Shown in pieces: positions 11,201 through 21,155 of a stretch of DNA of 64,000 bases. A program made the translations under genes and the position numbers. Each line of letters begins with the position of its first letter. The stretch's first letter is position 1. The stretch comes from Rhynchopus euleeides (Eukaryota; Euglenozoa; Diplonemea; Diplonemida; Diplonemidae). The DNA is taken from the NCBI GenBank assembly GCA_963210315.1, contig OY723299.1, positions 620,001 to 684,000 on the forward strand, given 5' to 3'. The notes beneath the pieces were generated by a model that worked only from the letters and a program-made list of their open reading frames with translations, was not told the origin of the DNA and did no database searches.

Positions 11201-12897
11201 ACCTTCTCGCCCAGCACGCCCCACGCCACGTCAGGCACAAGCTCCCCGAGCACCGCGCGTGAAGCCGCAATCCCGTCGATGGTACGCTGCACCTGCTGCA
11301 CGTCATCCTCCGTCAGGCATGCGTCCGGCCCTGCCACGCGCGCAACGTGCTGCACCGCGCCGTCCAGCCGCTGCTGCAGGTTGGTGCGCACCACACGCCT
11401 CGCCTCCTCCAGCTCCCGCCCCACCCGCACGTCCTTCAGCAGCTCGTGCATCGCATCCAGGCGCTCCAGCCGCCACACCACCGTGCGCCACGTGGCTTCG
11501 CAGTCCGCCTTGTCAGCATCAGTACCACCCGCCAGCCCTGCGCAGTGCGCCACGCAGCTCTGGATTGATTTCACCTCCAGCGCCGCCTGCTCACGCACTG
11601 CCCGTGTCGTGTCCGTGCGTAACCCACGCTCCATCCCGAAGACATCGCGTGGCTCCTGCACCGCAGGGCGTGCCTTCACGGCCTGCCCCAGCCTGCCCGC
11701 ACACGCCGGCTCCAGAGGGCGCACCGACACACACGAGCCCAGAAACAGAGGCGGTGCCCCCGCCGCCGCCACAGCCGCAACCAGCTCGCCCCGCAGCTTC
11801 TCGTCCAGCCTCCTGAACCCGGCGTCGCCACGGTGCGGCAGCGACACTGTTGCGCGATGCACCGTCCCGTGCTCCCCGTACGCCAGGTCGTAGCGATCCC
11901 CACCGCATGGCCGCAGCATCACCTCCTGGCCATCCGCCACTTTGTCCAAATCCTCGTCATCGAAAACATCGCAGCTGTCCAGCAGAATGAGGGTTGGCTG
12001 TGCGGCCTGCCGCTTCAGCTCCCCGAGGATGCACTGGACGGCCACGTTGTCCTTGTCCTCCTCTGCCGCCTTGTGGACGTCGCGCAGCTTTTTGGCCAGC
12101 CCCTGGTGCGTGTCAGACACCTTCGTGTACAGGAAGGTGGTGCTGCGCATCGCTGTCTTCGGGTCACGCAGCAGCGACCCCAGCATGTCTGCAAGCTGGC
12201 GCAGCACCTGCCCCCTGCTCACGTCCACCTCCCCGCTCACAAGCACCACGAGACGCACGCTGCTGCACGCCTGCAGGAACTCGCACACCCCGAGCACGTT
12301 CGCAACCTCCACCTCCACCCCGTTTGTGTCCTGGAACCCGGGGGTGTCTGCGAACAGCTGCCCGTCCACCTCCACCAGTCGCACGAACCGCGTCTCCGAC
12401 CGCCCCTGGTCTGACCCCACACTCAGCCCGTCCAAACCGTCAGCCGCGCCCACCAGACGCAAGTGCCCGCACGTCTGGTCGGCCTTGAACTTCGACCCCT
12501 TCAGAACGTGCATGAATGTGGTCTTCCCTGCCCCGGTCAACCCGACCACCACCGTCACGTCCTTTCCAGCCGCTGCCGCCTCTGCCGCCGCCCTGCGCGT
12601 CTCCCCCAGCAGCCTGGTGCAGAGCCCGACGCTGAACTTCCGCACCTCGCGCATCATCTGCTTCAGCAGGTCCTCACGCTTCGTGCCCGCGGCCGACTTG
12701 ACGGCAAGTGCCTGCGACCCCAGCGCCTCCCAGAACCCTTCGCGCTTCAGGCGCTGCGGCAGCTCCTCGCCTGCCACGGTGCTGTCCCGCAGCATCTCGG
12801 CAAGCAGCCACTCCACGCTGTCCGCACAGGCCCCGTCTGCCCCGTGGCCGATCCCGCCATGTGGTGATACCGCCTCTGCTGGCACCTTGCGGGTCAT
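5252..12897 (-). CDS. Giant P-loop GTPase / SecA-like translocase-helicase fusion protein
   Basis: A long minus-strand gene of about 2,540 residues. Near residues 119-128 is a Walker A GLTGAGKTTF and near 183 a G3-like DTPGFQD, so the N-terminus is a dynamin/AIG1-style GTPase. About 1,700 Ala/Leu/Gln/His-rich, mostly helical residues follow. The C-terminal third is SecA-like: LTGEGKS near residue 2016, LLLVDEADVLF near 2114, LGVSGTL, GRGTDF and GRSARQGDPGSFSF, the last matching the SecA motif-VI signature. The frame changes once near 6125, between an upstream frame ending in QAYLN and a downstream frame resuming at LYSYAQLAKQ; this could be a one-base assembly error, a real frameshift or a very short intron. 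Upstream in-frame Met codons extend to 13284, but that one lies inside a palindromic MITE, so I place the start at MTRKVPAEA (12897). Bacterial SecA drives protein export; large eukaryotic SecA-like proteins exist in some protists with unclear roles. No transit peptide is evident, so a plastid Sec role is unlikely. Confidence 0.85.
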
Positions 12898-13260
12898 GCT
12901 GTCTGCTGTGTCAATTGAAGTCACCTGTTCATGGCGGGTGTGTTGTGCACTTCCCGAGCAGTGCTGCATCGATACAAACATCCGATGCGCCATCGGGCGG
13001 CGTAGGGTGGGCAGGGGGAGGTGGGGTGGGTGCGGCATGGCAGCCTCTAACCTCCTTTGGGACGCGCAATACTCTGGACATCGGAAAAACGACATTGCAT
13101 GATATCCATCATCACCCCTCTCTCTCTCCTCTCTCATCTGCTTTGCTTCGTGGTTGTTGCACGAGGTTGCGTGTTGGTACCCCCTGCGTGCAGTGCAGGC
13201 GTGGTTGGTGCGGCACAAAGCCAGCTCTCTTTCCCCACACTTTTGCGAATGCGTACAAAG

Positions 13261-13487
13261 CATAGCTCTCAGTGACTCGGTCAAATTGACTGACTGACTC
13301 TGATTGACTCTGATCGAAAAGTTGTCTGGGGTCTATTGTACTGACTGACTCCGACTGACACTGACCCAGAAGTTATCTGTGGGTCAGTGTCAGTCGGAGT
13401 CAGTCAGTGCAATCGACCCCAGACAACTTTTCGATCAGAGTCAATCAGAGTCAGTCAGTCAATTTGACCGAGTCACTGAGAGCTATG
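13261..13487. mobile_element. Palindromic (fold-back) MITE
   Basis: The 227-bp sequence is an almost perfect inverted repeat. Arms of about 108 bp begin CATAGCTCTCAGTGACTCGG and end in its complement, around a short unpaired centre near 13370-13380. It is flanked by a 7-bp direct repeat TACAAAG (13254-13260 and 13488-13494), fitting a target duplication. The arms are built from GACTGACTC-type sub-repeats. It has no coding capacity. It sits about 360 bp upstream of the chosen start of the giant gene, where it could alter the promoter or 5' UTR. Confidence 0.85.
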
Positions 13488-13494
13488 TACAAAG

Positions 13495-14492
13495 TGTGGG
13501 AGGAGCAGCCTGACGGAGGCACGTGCCAGTTACTTGAGAGAGAGGGGGGGGGGAGATAAGAGAAGGGAGACGATTCGCTGTTGCGTCCAAGAGAGAGTCC
13601 CGCTGCCCTGCCAGTCCCGCTGCCCTGTGACCTGTGTATGTTTACATCGCTCCATCCAAAACCAGCCAAAATAAAGAATCAAGGCAAGCAAGTCTAGATA
13701 CAAAAAAAATGGGGCGGAAGGTGATGCCGGGTGGGGGGAGAGAACACGCCCAAAGTACGAGGGGGGGCTGTACCCCACACCCTGCCAGCGTACCCGGGCA
13801 AACGCTACGGCGGAAGGAATCACGCAAAAAAAATGTTAAACCGAGCGTACCTCACGAGAGGATACAGGGAAGCGGCAACGATGCTCTTCGAACACAGAAC
13901 ACCCGCCGAGAGGGACGGGGGCGCGTATGACGCGTTCGCAAAAGGTACTCCACACGATGTACCCAGCTCCAGCTGATCTGCCGAACCGCGAATGTAAACA
14001 AAAAAATGGAGTCAAGAGTGGGGGATTTGCGTGGGGTGCGTGGGTGGGGCGCGTTATCTACACAACACGCAAAGCAAAATGGCTTTGCCTGAGCCTCTAG
14101 CTCCCCCCCCCCCTTCCCCCCCCCCCTCCCTGCCTCTCTCGGATGCTTGAAGTGTGAATACCCCCGTCTCGAGAATACCCGCACTCCCCCCCCCCCCCTC
14201 TCTCGAGCATACGCCCAGTGCCCTGTGCATGGCACGCCCGGGATGACGGGCGAATCGCACCAATCCCCACCCGGGTCCCTCGTTGCGGTTGCTGCTGCCC
14301 CTGGCGGGATTTTTGACGTCGTGCTGCAGGAGGCGCTCATCCAACGGGGTAGTGCGGTGAGGTGCAGTATGCCAGATGAGCTGCCTCACCAAGAGACAGG
14401 GGGTTGAGGCGGTTGCTCGACATGCGATATGCGGATGCGACCTTTGACATGCGTTTCTCTGCGCAGACGCACACCGCCCTTGAACCACCCCC
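13495..14492. other. Intergenic spacer
   Basis: No gene recognised. It contains C/G homopolymer runs (about 14101-14130, 14190-14200) and at about 14140-14215 a sequence related to the spacer at 1150-1195. The rest is mixed-composition DNA without obvious coding bias. Confidence 0.5.
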
Positions 14493-16022
14493 TCACGCCT
14501 CGTCATCCAAGTTGCTGTCGAAAACCAAATCGACCCTGCTCATCGGCAGTGTGATGGCTGAGAGTGACGGGGCTGTCCGCACCGGGACACCACACGCCGA
14601 TATGAGCTTCCGCCCTACGAAGGCCAGGCACCCCGCCTCCCAGGAGGGCGACCCCTGGTCCACAGCACGCAGCGTCAGGACATTGCCGACGGTGCTCCAC
14701 GACAAGCCCATCGTCCCGCCCGGCGCCTTCTGCAGCACGACACAGGCGGCATGCACAGGGGGTGCTGGCGACGCAGGCGGCTGCTGCCTCCCCGCACCCG
14801 CCGCAGGCTTCGCCGGCGACGAAGGCGACAGGAAGTCCCGCTCCCTGGCCTGCACGATCGGCGACACCTTCGGGGGAGTCGGCGCCGACGGCGATGCCGA
14901 CTTCACATCCACCACCGGGGAGAACGTCACGCTGCTGCCGGGGCGCGTCGGCGACCCGCCGCCGCCCCCACCCCGCGCAGCCCGCTCCTTCTCCGGGCTG
15001 CGGAACACAGGCTGCGACTGCGGGTCGGTATCGCTGGGCGATACGCTCGAATCCCGCCCGCCTTTCACACGGCTGGGTGAGACGGACCGCATATAGGACA
15101 CCCCTTTGTGCCCGGGGTTTGCAGCCACGCTGTGCGCAACGTGCGACTTCGGGATACCAGCCATCACCATTTTATACACGTCATTCGCACAGGGGTCCGT
15201 GCTGGCCGCACACAGCTTCGACACACTCCCCGCCGCCCGGGAGTGCTCCGCACAGACCGACGATAAAACCCCTGCGAGGAACTTCCTCTCGTCATCCAGC
15301 CGCGCCACCGCCGCGGTGTTCTGCGCCAGCTCATCCTCACGGGCCACCGTCCGCTGCACCTGCGCATCGAGGGCGGCTTTCCCTTCCTCCACAGCCCGTG
15401 CCCTTGCCCCCAGGATGCCCTTGGTGTGCTGCAGCTCCAGGTCGAGTGTGAGTTGTGCCGCAGCCTTCGACACAAGCTCCTGGTCCTGCCGGATCAGCTG
15501 CTGCTTTTTGTCAGATATTTCCTCCAGCGCCGCCCTGAGGCGGGCATCGGCCTCCGCAGCGACACCCCTCAGGTGGACCTCCCTTGAGGCGTAGCCTTCG
15601 ATCTCCTGCAGATACTCCGCCTGCTGCTGCTCTAGCTTTCTGATCTGCATCTGCGCTTCGAACCATTTCCCCTCCCCCGCCTTCGGCGCGACGGTGGAAA
15701 TCGCAGTCGCCATGACAGACTCGTGGGATATGTCGGGGCGCGGGTCGACAATCAGCCCCCCTTCTCCGACAGACTGCAGCACCTCCTTCATGGTGAGCTG
15801 TTCACCCGCCTTGAGGAGGACGAGTTTGAGGAGGCGGCGCAGCTTCTCGCTCTCGGCGTGACTGTCGCGCAGCATCTGCTGCATGTCGTCATCATGCGAC
15901 GCGATTTTCTGCAGGAGGGATTCAGACTCCGCAAGCTGCTCCTCCGGCTTCGGAGGGGTCGGGACCAGGTCATACGTCACACCGCTGCGGACCGGGCTCC
16001 ATACAGACGAATCTGCCCCCAT
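14493..16022 (-). CDS. Coiled-coil protein with C-terminal PDZ-like domain
   Basis: A 509-residue intronless frame. Residues about 25-70 and 110-250 are Gln/Glu/Arg/Leu-rich heptad-like coiled coil. Residues about 300-420 are Ser/Pro/Gly-rich with many SP and TP pairs (possible phosphosites) and a six-Gly run. The C-terminus (about 425-500) looks like a PDZ fold: GTMGLSW could be the carboxylate-binding loop, followed by LRAVDQGSPSWEAG and VGRKLISACGVPV, the usual PDZ 'GD.I..VNG' region. The family is not recognised by name; a scaffold or cytoskeletal role would fit. The start MGADSSVW is the first Met of the frame. The neighbouring metacaspase lies 774 bp upstream on the same strand. Confidence 0.7.
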   Translation of the reverse strand: MGADSSVWSPVRSGVTYDLVPTPPKPEEQLAESESLLQKIASHDDDMQQMLRDSHAESEKLRRLLKLVLLKAGEQLTMKEVLQSVGEGGLIVDPRPDISHESVMATAISTVAPKAGEGKWFEAQMQIRKLEQQQAEYLQEIEGYASREVHLRGVAAEADARLRAALEEISDKKQQLIRQDQELVSKAAAQLTLDLELQHTKGILGARARAVEEGKAALDAQVQRTVAREDELAQNTAAVARLDDERKFLAGVLSSVCAEHSRAAGSVSKLCAASTDPCANDVYKMVMAGIPKSHVAHSVAANPGHKGVSYMRSVSPSRVKGGRDSSVSPSDTDPQSQPVFRSPEKERAARGGGGGGSPTRPGSSVTFSPVVDVKSASPSAPTPPKVSPIVQARERDFLSPSSPAKPAAGAGRQQPPASPAPPVHAACVVLQKAPGGTMGLSWSTVGNVLTLRAVDQGSPSWEAGCLAFVGRKLISACGVPVRTAPSLSAITLPMSRVDLVFDSNLDDEA

Positions 16023-16796
16023 TTGTCAAATCTACTCCCCCCCTCCCCTCTCCCCACCCCTGGCCCACCCCCACCCCACCACGGCCACACAAAGTGCGAT
16101 GGGAGGTGCGGTGACGATAGAGATGATTTGGGCCTCTTCACAGCACCCGATTCACCCCACGATTCCCTTCTATATTCCGTGTGTATGTGGGGGTGGTGTG
16201 GGGGGCTTTGGTCACCTGTTGGTGGTGAGGCAAGGAGTGGAGCAGAGAAAGGAAAGGTTGTGGGGAGGAGGGGGGGGAGGGGCATGCATGGAAACAGGGA
16301 GGGGGGTGTGGGGGGGGTATCCGGAAATCACACGCGCCATTTGTCTATCCCGGTCATTTCTTTTTGTCTATCGCATGCATGGGGAAGAGAGACCCCTCTA
16401 TATTGTCTAGAGACACACCGCAGTGGTGGCACTGCATTTTGCTTTTTTTAGCTCCTGTCCTGTGTGACACGAGCGGGGCTAGATGTTGACATCACAGGGT
16501 AACTCCCACACAATGCCTGGACAGGCACAGAGTGGATGAGCAGGAACGGTGGCCCGCCACACAGGCCAGCGGGCACAGCAGTCGGATGTCGAGAACATCC
16601 CCACGCGCCTGTTGCGTGGTGATATTCTGCAGGGATTTTGCACAGGGCGCGGATTCCTGCGTTGTGTGAGCACACCTCTCAAAAAGTAAAGAAGCCTGAG
16701 GGGGCAGCGCAAGCGGAAGCCGTATAATGACACAATACAGGCCCCTCCCCCCTCCCCCCTCCCCCCTCCCCTCTCCCCCCCTCCTCCCCTCAGACC
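16023..16796. other. Intergenic spacer
   Basis: No gene seen. The strand is G-rich at about 16255-16320 and strongly CT-rich at about 16740-16795, just beyond the 3' end of the metacaspase gene. Nothing else stands out. Confidence 0.5.
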
Positions 16797-18767
16797 TCAG
16801 AAGGGGAAGCAGACAGCTGTCGGATCGCAGTTGCAGCACCAAGAGAGGATCATGTCCTGGCCTGGGTCCACACCGTAGACTGCAGCCATCAGCAGGTCTT
16901 CGTAGTCGATGCTCGATTCGTCATCCCCGGGGCCAGGGGCAAAGTTGGCAGACCACTCGGAGCTGTCGGAGTCTTCATCCTGCACGACAGGCTGTTTGAT
17001 GGACTCCACCATGCGGTTGAAGATGTACTGCACGGAGCACTTCCGCTTCTTCCGGAGGTCTTTCACAATCTTCGTCCCGAGGATCTGGAGGAAGGCGTTT
17101 GTCATGGCACCACCATCGCCCGTATCGGTGGAGCACTGCGTATCCTGACAGCCGGAGATTGACACCACCTGCTTGTGCTCCCCCCACAGGCTGTCCTTCG
17201 AAAGATCCAGAAGCGTGCCGCTGTGGCATGCGTCAGCCATGACGAGGATCCCAACACCCGGATCCACACACGTCGCAAGCGCTGCCGAAAAATCGTCGTC
17301 AATGAGAGGATCGGCCTCCCCGTCGGGGGTGCGCAGGACAAGGGTCTGGTCGAACCCCGTCTCCTCGTCTCCATCGAGATCCTCGGCGGTGCCGCCATGC
17401 CCAGAGTAGTGCACCACCAGGAAATCACCTGGGGCACACCGCGACCCGACCTCCTCTAGCATGTCGAGAACGTTCTTCCGGGAGGGCCACGTCGGGCCAG
17501 ATGAATCGGTGTTGTCATACAGCTTGACTATATCCTGCACACCCGCCTTCGCAGCTGCGGCAGTCACACGGTCCCCATCGACACAGCAGTTCAGCGGGCT
17601 CGGCGTCCCTTCATAATCCAGGCAGATGCTGATGAGATGCGACTTCCCGGTGAAGGGCTTCGCCCTGTTCTCCTTATCGGTCCCCATAAACCTCTGCCGC
17701 GACGTCGATCGCATCTTCTCCAGCTCGCTGTGCGAGGTCCCCTGCCGGGGGATCCCGCCTTCGGGGGAATCCCCTGCACGCGGGGGCTGCTCACCCCCTT
17801 TGGGCCCTTTCTGAGGCGTGTCGCCACCACCACCACCACCACCACCTATCTCGGGATCCACATGGTGTGGGAACAGACGGAGAGGCGCAGGGGGAAGTGG
17901 GCCCGGCCGGGGCTGCCCCATGCTCTGCACGGCCTGCGCCAGCCACTCGTGGCAGGAGTCGATGCCCCGGAGTCCTCTGGAGAGGGCGTCGCCGCAGCGA
18001 TCGAGACGCTTCCGCTGCACGCGGATGACAAACTCGGGTTCATCCCACTGAGGCACGGCGGCGCGGGGGGATGCGGCGATTGCCCTCGGGGGTTGGGCGG
18101 CGAGGCACTGCTGCGCATACCCATGGGCAAAGGCTTCCTGCTCGCCGAAGGCATCGCAGAGGTTTTGGAACAGGGCACGCGCCTCCAGCAGCGCCTGCTT
18201 CGCAGAGTCGTGCGATGCGGCGAGCGAGGCCTCTGCAGTGCTGCGCCCCTGCTCCGCCTTGCGCACAGCCTCCTCGAGGCGTTCGGCCTCCGCGTCGGCA
18301 GCAGGGGGTGCGCAGGACTCGTCGAGGGCTTGTGTGAGGGAGGCGACCTGCTGGCTGACGGCGGCGCGGACTGCCTGCTCGAGGTGTTCGGAGCGGCGGA
18401 GGGCAGCCGCCTGTGTCGTTTCGAGCTCTGTCCGGAGCCTGGTGAGCTCGTCGCGGAGTGCTGAGGCGTCTGCGGCGTGTGCGTCTGCGATGCGGCGGAG
18501 CTGTGTGACGTCGCCCTGCAGGGCATCCCGCTCCGCCTGCAGCTTCGCCATCACCGCCCTCTCGTGCTGCGGGTGTGCCCCGCATGCGGAGCATGCGGCG
18601 CCCGCCAGCTTCCCCTTGTCGACGATGCCCAGGAGCTCGTCTCCAACGCTGACGATGCAGTCCGCCATCTGCACGTCCACCACGCGGCCCCGCCTCCCCT
18701 CCATCTCGAAGTCCCGCTCCAGGCCGACGATCTCCACATCCCCGCCGATGTCCAGTGGGGAGGACAT
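16797..18767 (-). CDS. Metacaspase (C14 family) with coiled-coil N-terminus
   Basis: A cysteine-peptidase domain fills the C-terminal half. VVHYSGHGG gives the catalytic His (about H457) and ADACHSGTL the catalytic Cys (about C514); the 57-residue gap is normal for metacaspases. Flanking blocks also fit: an N-terminal strand (LISICLDYEG) and a DGDEETGFDQ acidic loop like the Ca2+-responsive region. The first 60 residues (DVEIVGLERDFEMEGRRGRVV) resemble a small KOW/SH3-like barrel; a CSACGAHPQH possible metal site and an Ala/Arg/Glu-rich coiled coil (about 85-230) follow. A Pro/Gly-rich linker separates the halves. The start at 18767 (MSSPLDIGG) is chosen over an in-frame Met at 18809. Metacaspases cleave after Arg/Lys and act in stress and cell death. 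The long N-terminal coiled coil is unlike the short prodomain of classical type I enzymes. Confidence 0.9.
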   Translation of the reverse strand: MSSPLDIGGDVEIVGLERDFEMEGRRGRVVDVQMADCIVSVGDELLGIVDKGKLAGAACSACGAHPQHERAVMAKLQAERDALQGDVTQLRRIADAHAADASALRDELTRLRTELETTQAAALRRSEHLEQAVRAAVSQQVASLTQALDESCAPPAADAEAERLEEAVRKAEQGRSTAEASLAASHDSAKQALLEARALFQNLCDAFGEQEAFAHGYAQQCLAAQPPRAIAASPRAAVPQWDEPEFVIRVQRKRLDRCGDALSRGLRGIDSCHEWLAQAVQSMGQPRPGPLPPAPLRLFPHHVDPEIGGGGGGGGDTPQKGPKGGEQPPRAGDSPEGGIPRQGTSHSELEKMRSTSRQRFMGTDKENRAKPFTGKSHLISICLDYEGTPSPLNCCVDGDRVTAAAAKAGVQDIVKLYDNTDSSGPTWPSRKNVLDMLEEVGSRCAPGDFLVVHYSGHGGTAEDLDGDEETGFDQTLVLRTPDGEADPLIDDDFSAALATCVDPGVGILVMADACHSGTLLDLSKDSLWGEHKQVVSISGCQDTQCSTDTGDGGAMTNAFLQILGTKIVKDLRKKRKCSVQYIFNRMVESIKQPVVQDEDSDSSEWSANFAPGPGDDESSIDYEDLLMAAVYGVDPGQDMILSWCCNCDPTAVCFPF

Positions 18768-21155
18768 CCCAGCAGCGGGGGTGGGTGAGGTGGGGGTGGG
18801 GGGCAACACGCACGCACCCCCCAGAGGGGTGTGTGAGGTGTGGGCTGTCGAGGGGGTGTGTAGGCAGTGGAGGGATGGTCAGAGCTTGGCTCGGTGTGGC
18901 CTGCGCTAAACGAAAAGATGGATGTGGTGGTGGTGGTGGTGGTGGTCGTAGTCGTGGTGGTGGTGGGTGTGGCCCCACAACAAAATGCGGAACTCCCACC
19001 AGGCCAAAGGTGAGCTGTGGTGTTTTGTACGAGCAGTTGCTGCTGCAATTGATAAACAACAAAACGCAGTGGGGTGGCAAGGCAAGAGGAAAAGTCAAAT
19101 CAAATCAAATCAAATCAAGAGCGCAAACAACGGCGCGGCGGGAGTGGAGTGGGGGCACCCTGACACCCCCCAACAAGCGGTACTTAAGCCTCCTAGCAGA
19201 GCTTCGGCAGCATGTCGGGAGGGGGGGAGAGACGTGGGGAGGGGGTAGCACGATGGGGATCAGAGTGCCACCAGAACCGCCTCCCCCGTGTGTGTTAGGC
19301 CACCGAGCCTGCCCTTCCTTGGGCTGGGGAGGGGCAGGTGGTGGTGGTGGTGGTGGGGTGGCGATGCGGAGAAGAAGTAAGGTGTGCAGAGTCAACCTTC
19401 TCCTCGCCCGATGCAGGGGGGTGTGGGTGGGGGGGGAGGGTGGAGGTGAGTCGAGAGGGTAAAGCAAGAGATCTTTGCCCAAGAGAGCAAGAGAGAGGCC
19501 GCCAGTCAGATGCCCTGTTGGAGAACCGCGCCGTGTTGGGACAAGATGCAGTGGCAGATCTCGCATTGGCGGGCGTGACTATTGGACAATTTATAGTGTG
19601 TTTGGAAAAGACTTGGGAGTTACGTTCCTTTGTCTGTAACGAAACAGTTGGTTCCTGCTGGTGGCATGCGTGCAGGGATATTGATGCAAGAAAGGGGTCC
19701 GGGTTGTGTTTTGCGCGCGAGCGGCAGTGCGATGTGGCCCCCATGAAAGGCTTTGCTGCTGCATCAAAACTCACTGCCGCGCCGTACGCATCCCCATTGA
19801 CTCTTTTTGCTGTGACAAGCAAGCTATGTGTTTGTTGGCTAGCTGATCTTCAATTCAAGATATCAGCTGCCCCAGTCCCAGGGGCTGTTGTTGCCTTTGC
19901 CCCCCCCCCCCCACCAAATCGGAGGACATTATTTGAAACTGTTTGAACCCTTTGAGAGTCGCGCCGCAGCCCCCGTCAGGGATCCGAGCTTCGCGAATCT
20001 TTGAGCCTTGAGGCAGTACATGGCAGAGTGAATCGCTTGGTTGCTGTTGTTATCTCCCATTCTTCCTTCATCGCTGTTGCTGTATTTTTTCCCGGAGAAG
20101 TTAATGGTAAGAATATCAAGTTAGGGGCAAAAGAAATCGAGGCACATCTGTGAATGAAAGCGGGGAGGGGAAAGGCACTTGTGCAGACAGGCCGGTTGAT
20201 GACGACACACGACAGACAGCGCAGACAGCGCACCGAAATCCGCCAAACACAACACCTCACACGGGCCCTTCGGGCAATCTGCACGGCACGCAGCATGGAC
20301 ACTACAATACACACATCACCGGAATGTGATCACAGCCCATCCACAACACCCATCACAGGTTAAGAGTTTTAGGCACATGTTAAGAGAAGACGCGAGAGAG
20401 AAAGGGGCCAACTCGGTGGGGGATACTACCCCCCCTCTTGAGATATGCCCGTCACACGCGCGAATGGAGGGAGGGGGAATAGCAATCTGCCAATTTGCTT
20501 CAGAAGGCCGGGGTGCGGGGGGGGGGGGGAGACCGGCCTGAAGAGGGGGCGGTAGGGCAGCGGAAGCGTGCCCTACCCACCCCCCCAAGCAAAATGTGTC
20601 GGGTTTAGTGAAGGGTTGTTGCTTTGTTGTTGTTGGGGGGTGAGGGTGAGGGTGGGGGTGTTTACAGCTCCAGCTCTTCAGAGCTCTGCCAGCTGGCACA
20701 CACACACGCTGTCTCCCCAGTTTGAGCCGGTGTTATTGGGGGGAGGGGAGGGGAGGGGAGGGGTTTCGGAATTCCGCAACAAAGCAAACAAAAAAAATGC
20801 TGTCAGAATTGGAGCCATGCATGATCTTCCATCCACCACCGGAAAAAAACGCCAACATCCCTTTTTTGCTGGACAGAGAAACCGAAACACATCAGTCACA
20901 CTACAGCATACGACTCCATTACTTTACCTGTCTGCTGCACAAAGGGTGCAGCAGACGCTTGCTCCTTTGCGTCCCACCCCCCCCCCCATTGCATGATGAG
21001 GTAACAAGGGGGGGGGGGGGGGGCAGTGAAATAGAAGTAGAAGGGATCACAATAATGATCGCCCTTCACTCGTTATATGCAGGTTGTGTCTGAAATCCCC
21101 CCCTCATTGCATGATGAGGTAACAAGGGGGGGGGGAGAAAAAAGGGGGGGAAACA
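18768..21155. other. Long intergenic spacer with simple repeats
   Basis: No gene recognised in about 2.4 kb. Simple repeats include (GGT)n near 18921-18965 and 19335-19357, (AATCA)n near 19094-19118, and G or C runs near 19897, 20517, 20980 and 21010. A copy of the dispersed repeat lies at 19685-19790, and at 21028-21080 there is a segment matching 2295-2350. Confidence 0.5.
19685..19790. repeat. Dispersed repeat, copy B
   Basis: It shares with 2379-2485 and 46505-46625 the core GAGCGGCAGTG(C/T)GATGTGGCCCC followed by an ATGAAAGGC-like stretch and an AACTCACTGCCGCG-like tail. Same orientation as copy A. Confidence 0.55.

Noticed and set aside
9802-11262. Plus-strand 486-codon frame opposite the giant gene
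   Set aside because: His/Arg/Gln-rich shadow of the minus-strand gene; no start context or domain, and the minus frame carries the conserved motifs.
12898-13284. N-terminal extension of the giant protein to the first ATG at 13284
   Set aside because: It begins inside the palindromic MITE and encodes low-complexity filler before MTRKVPAEA.
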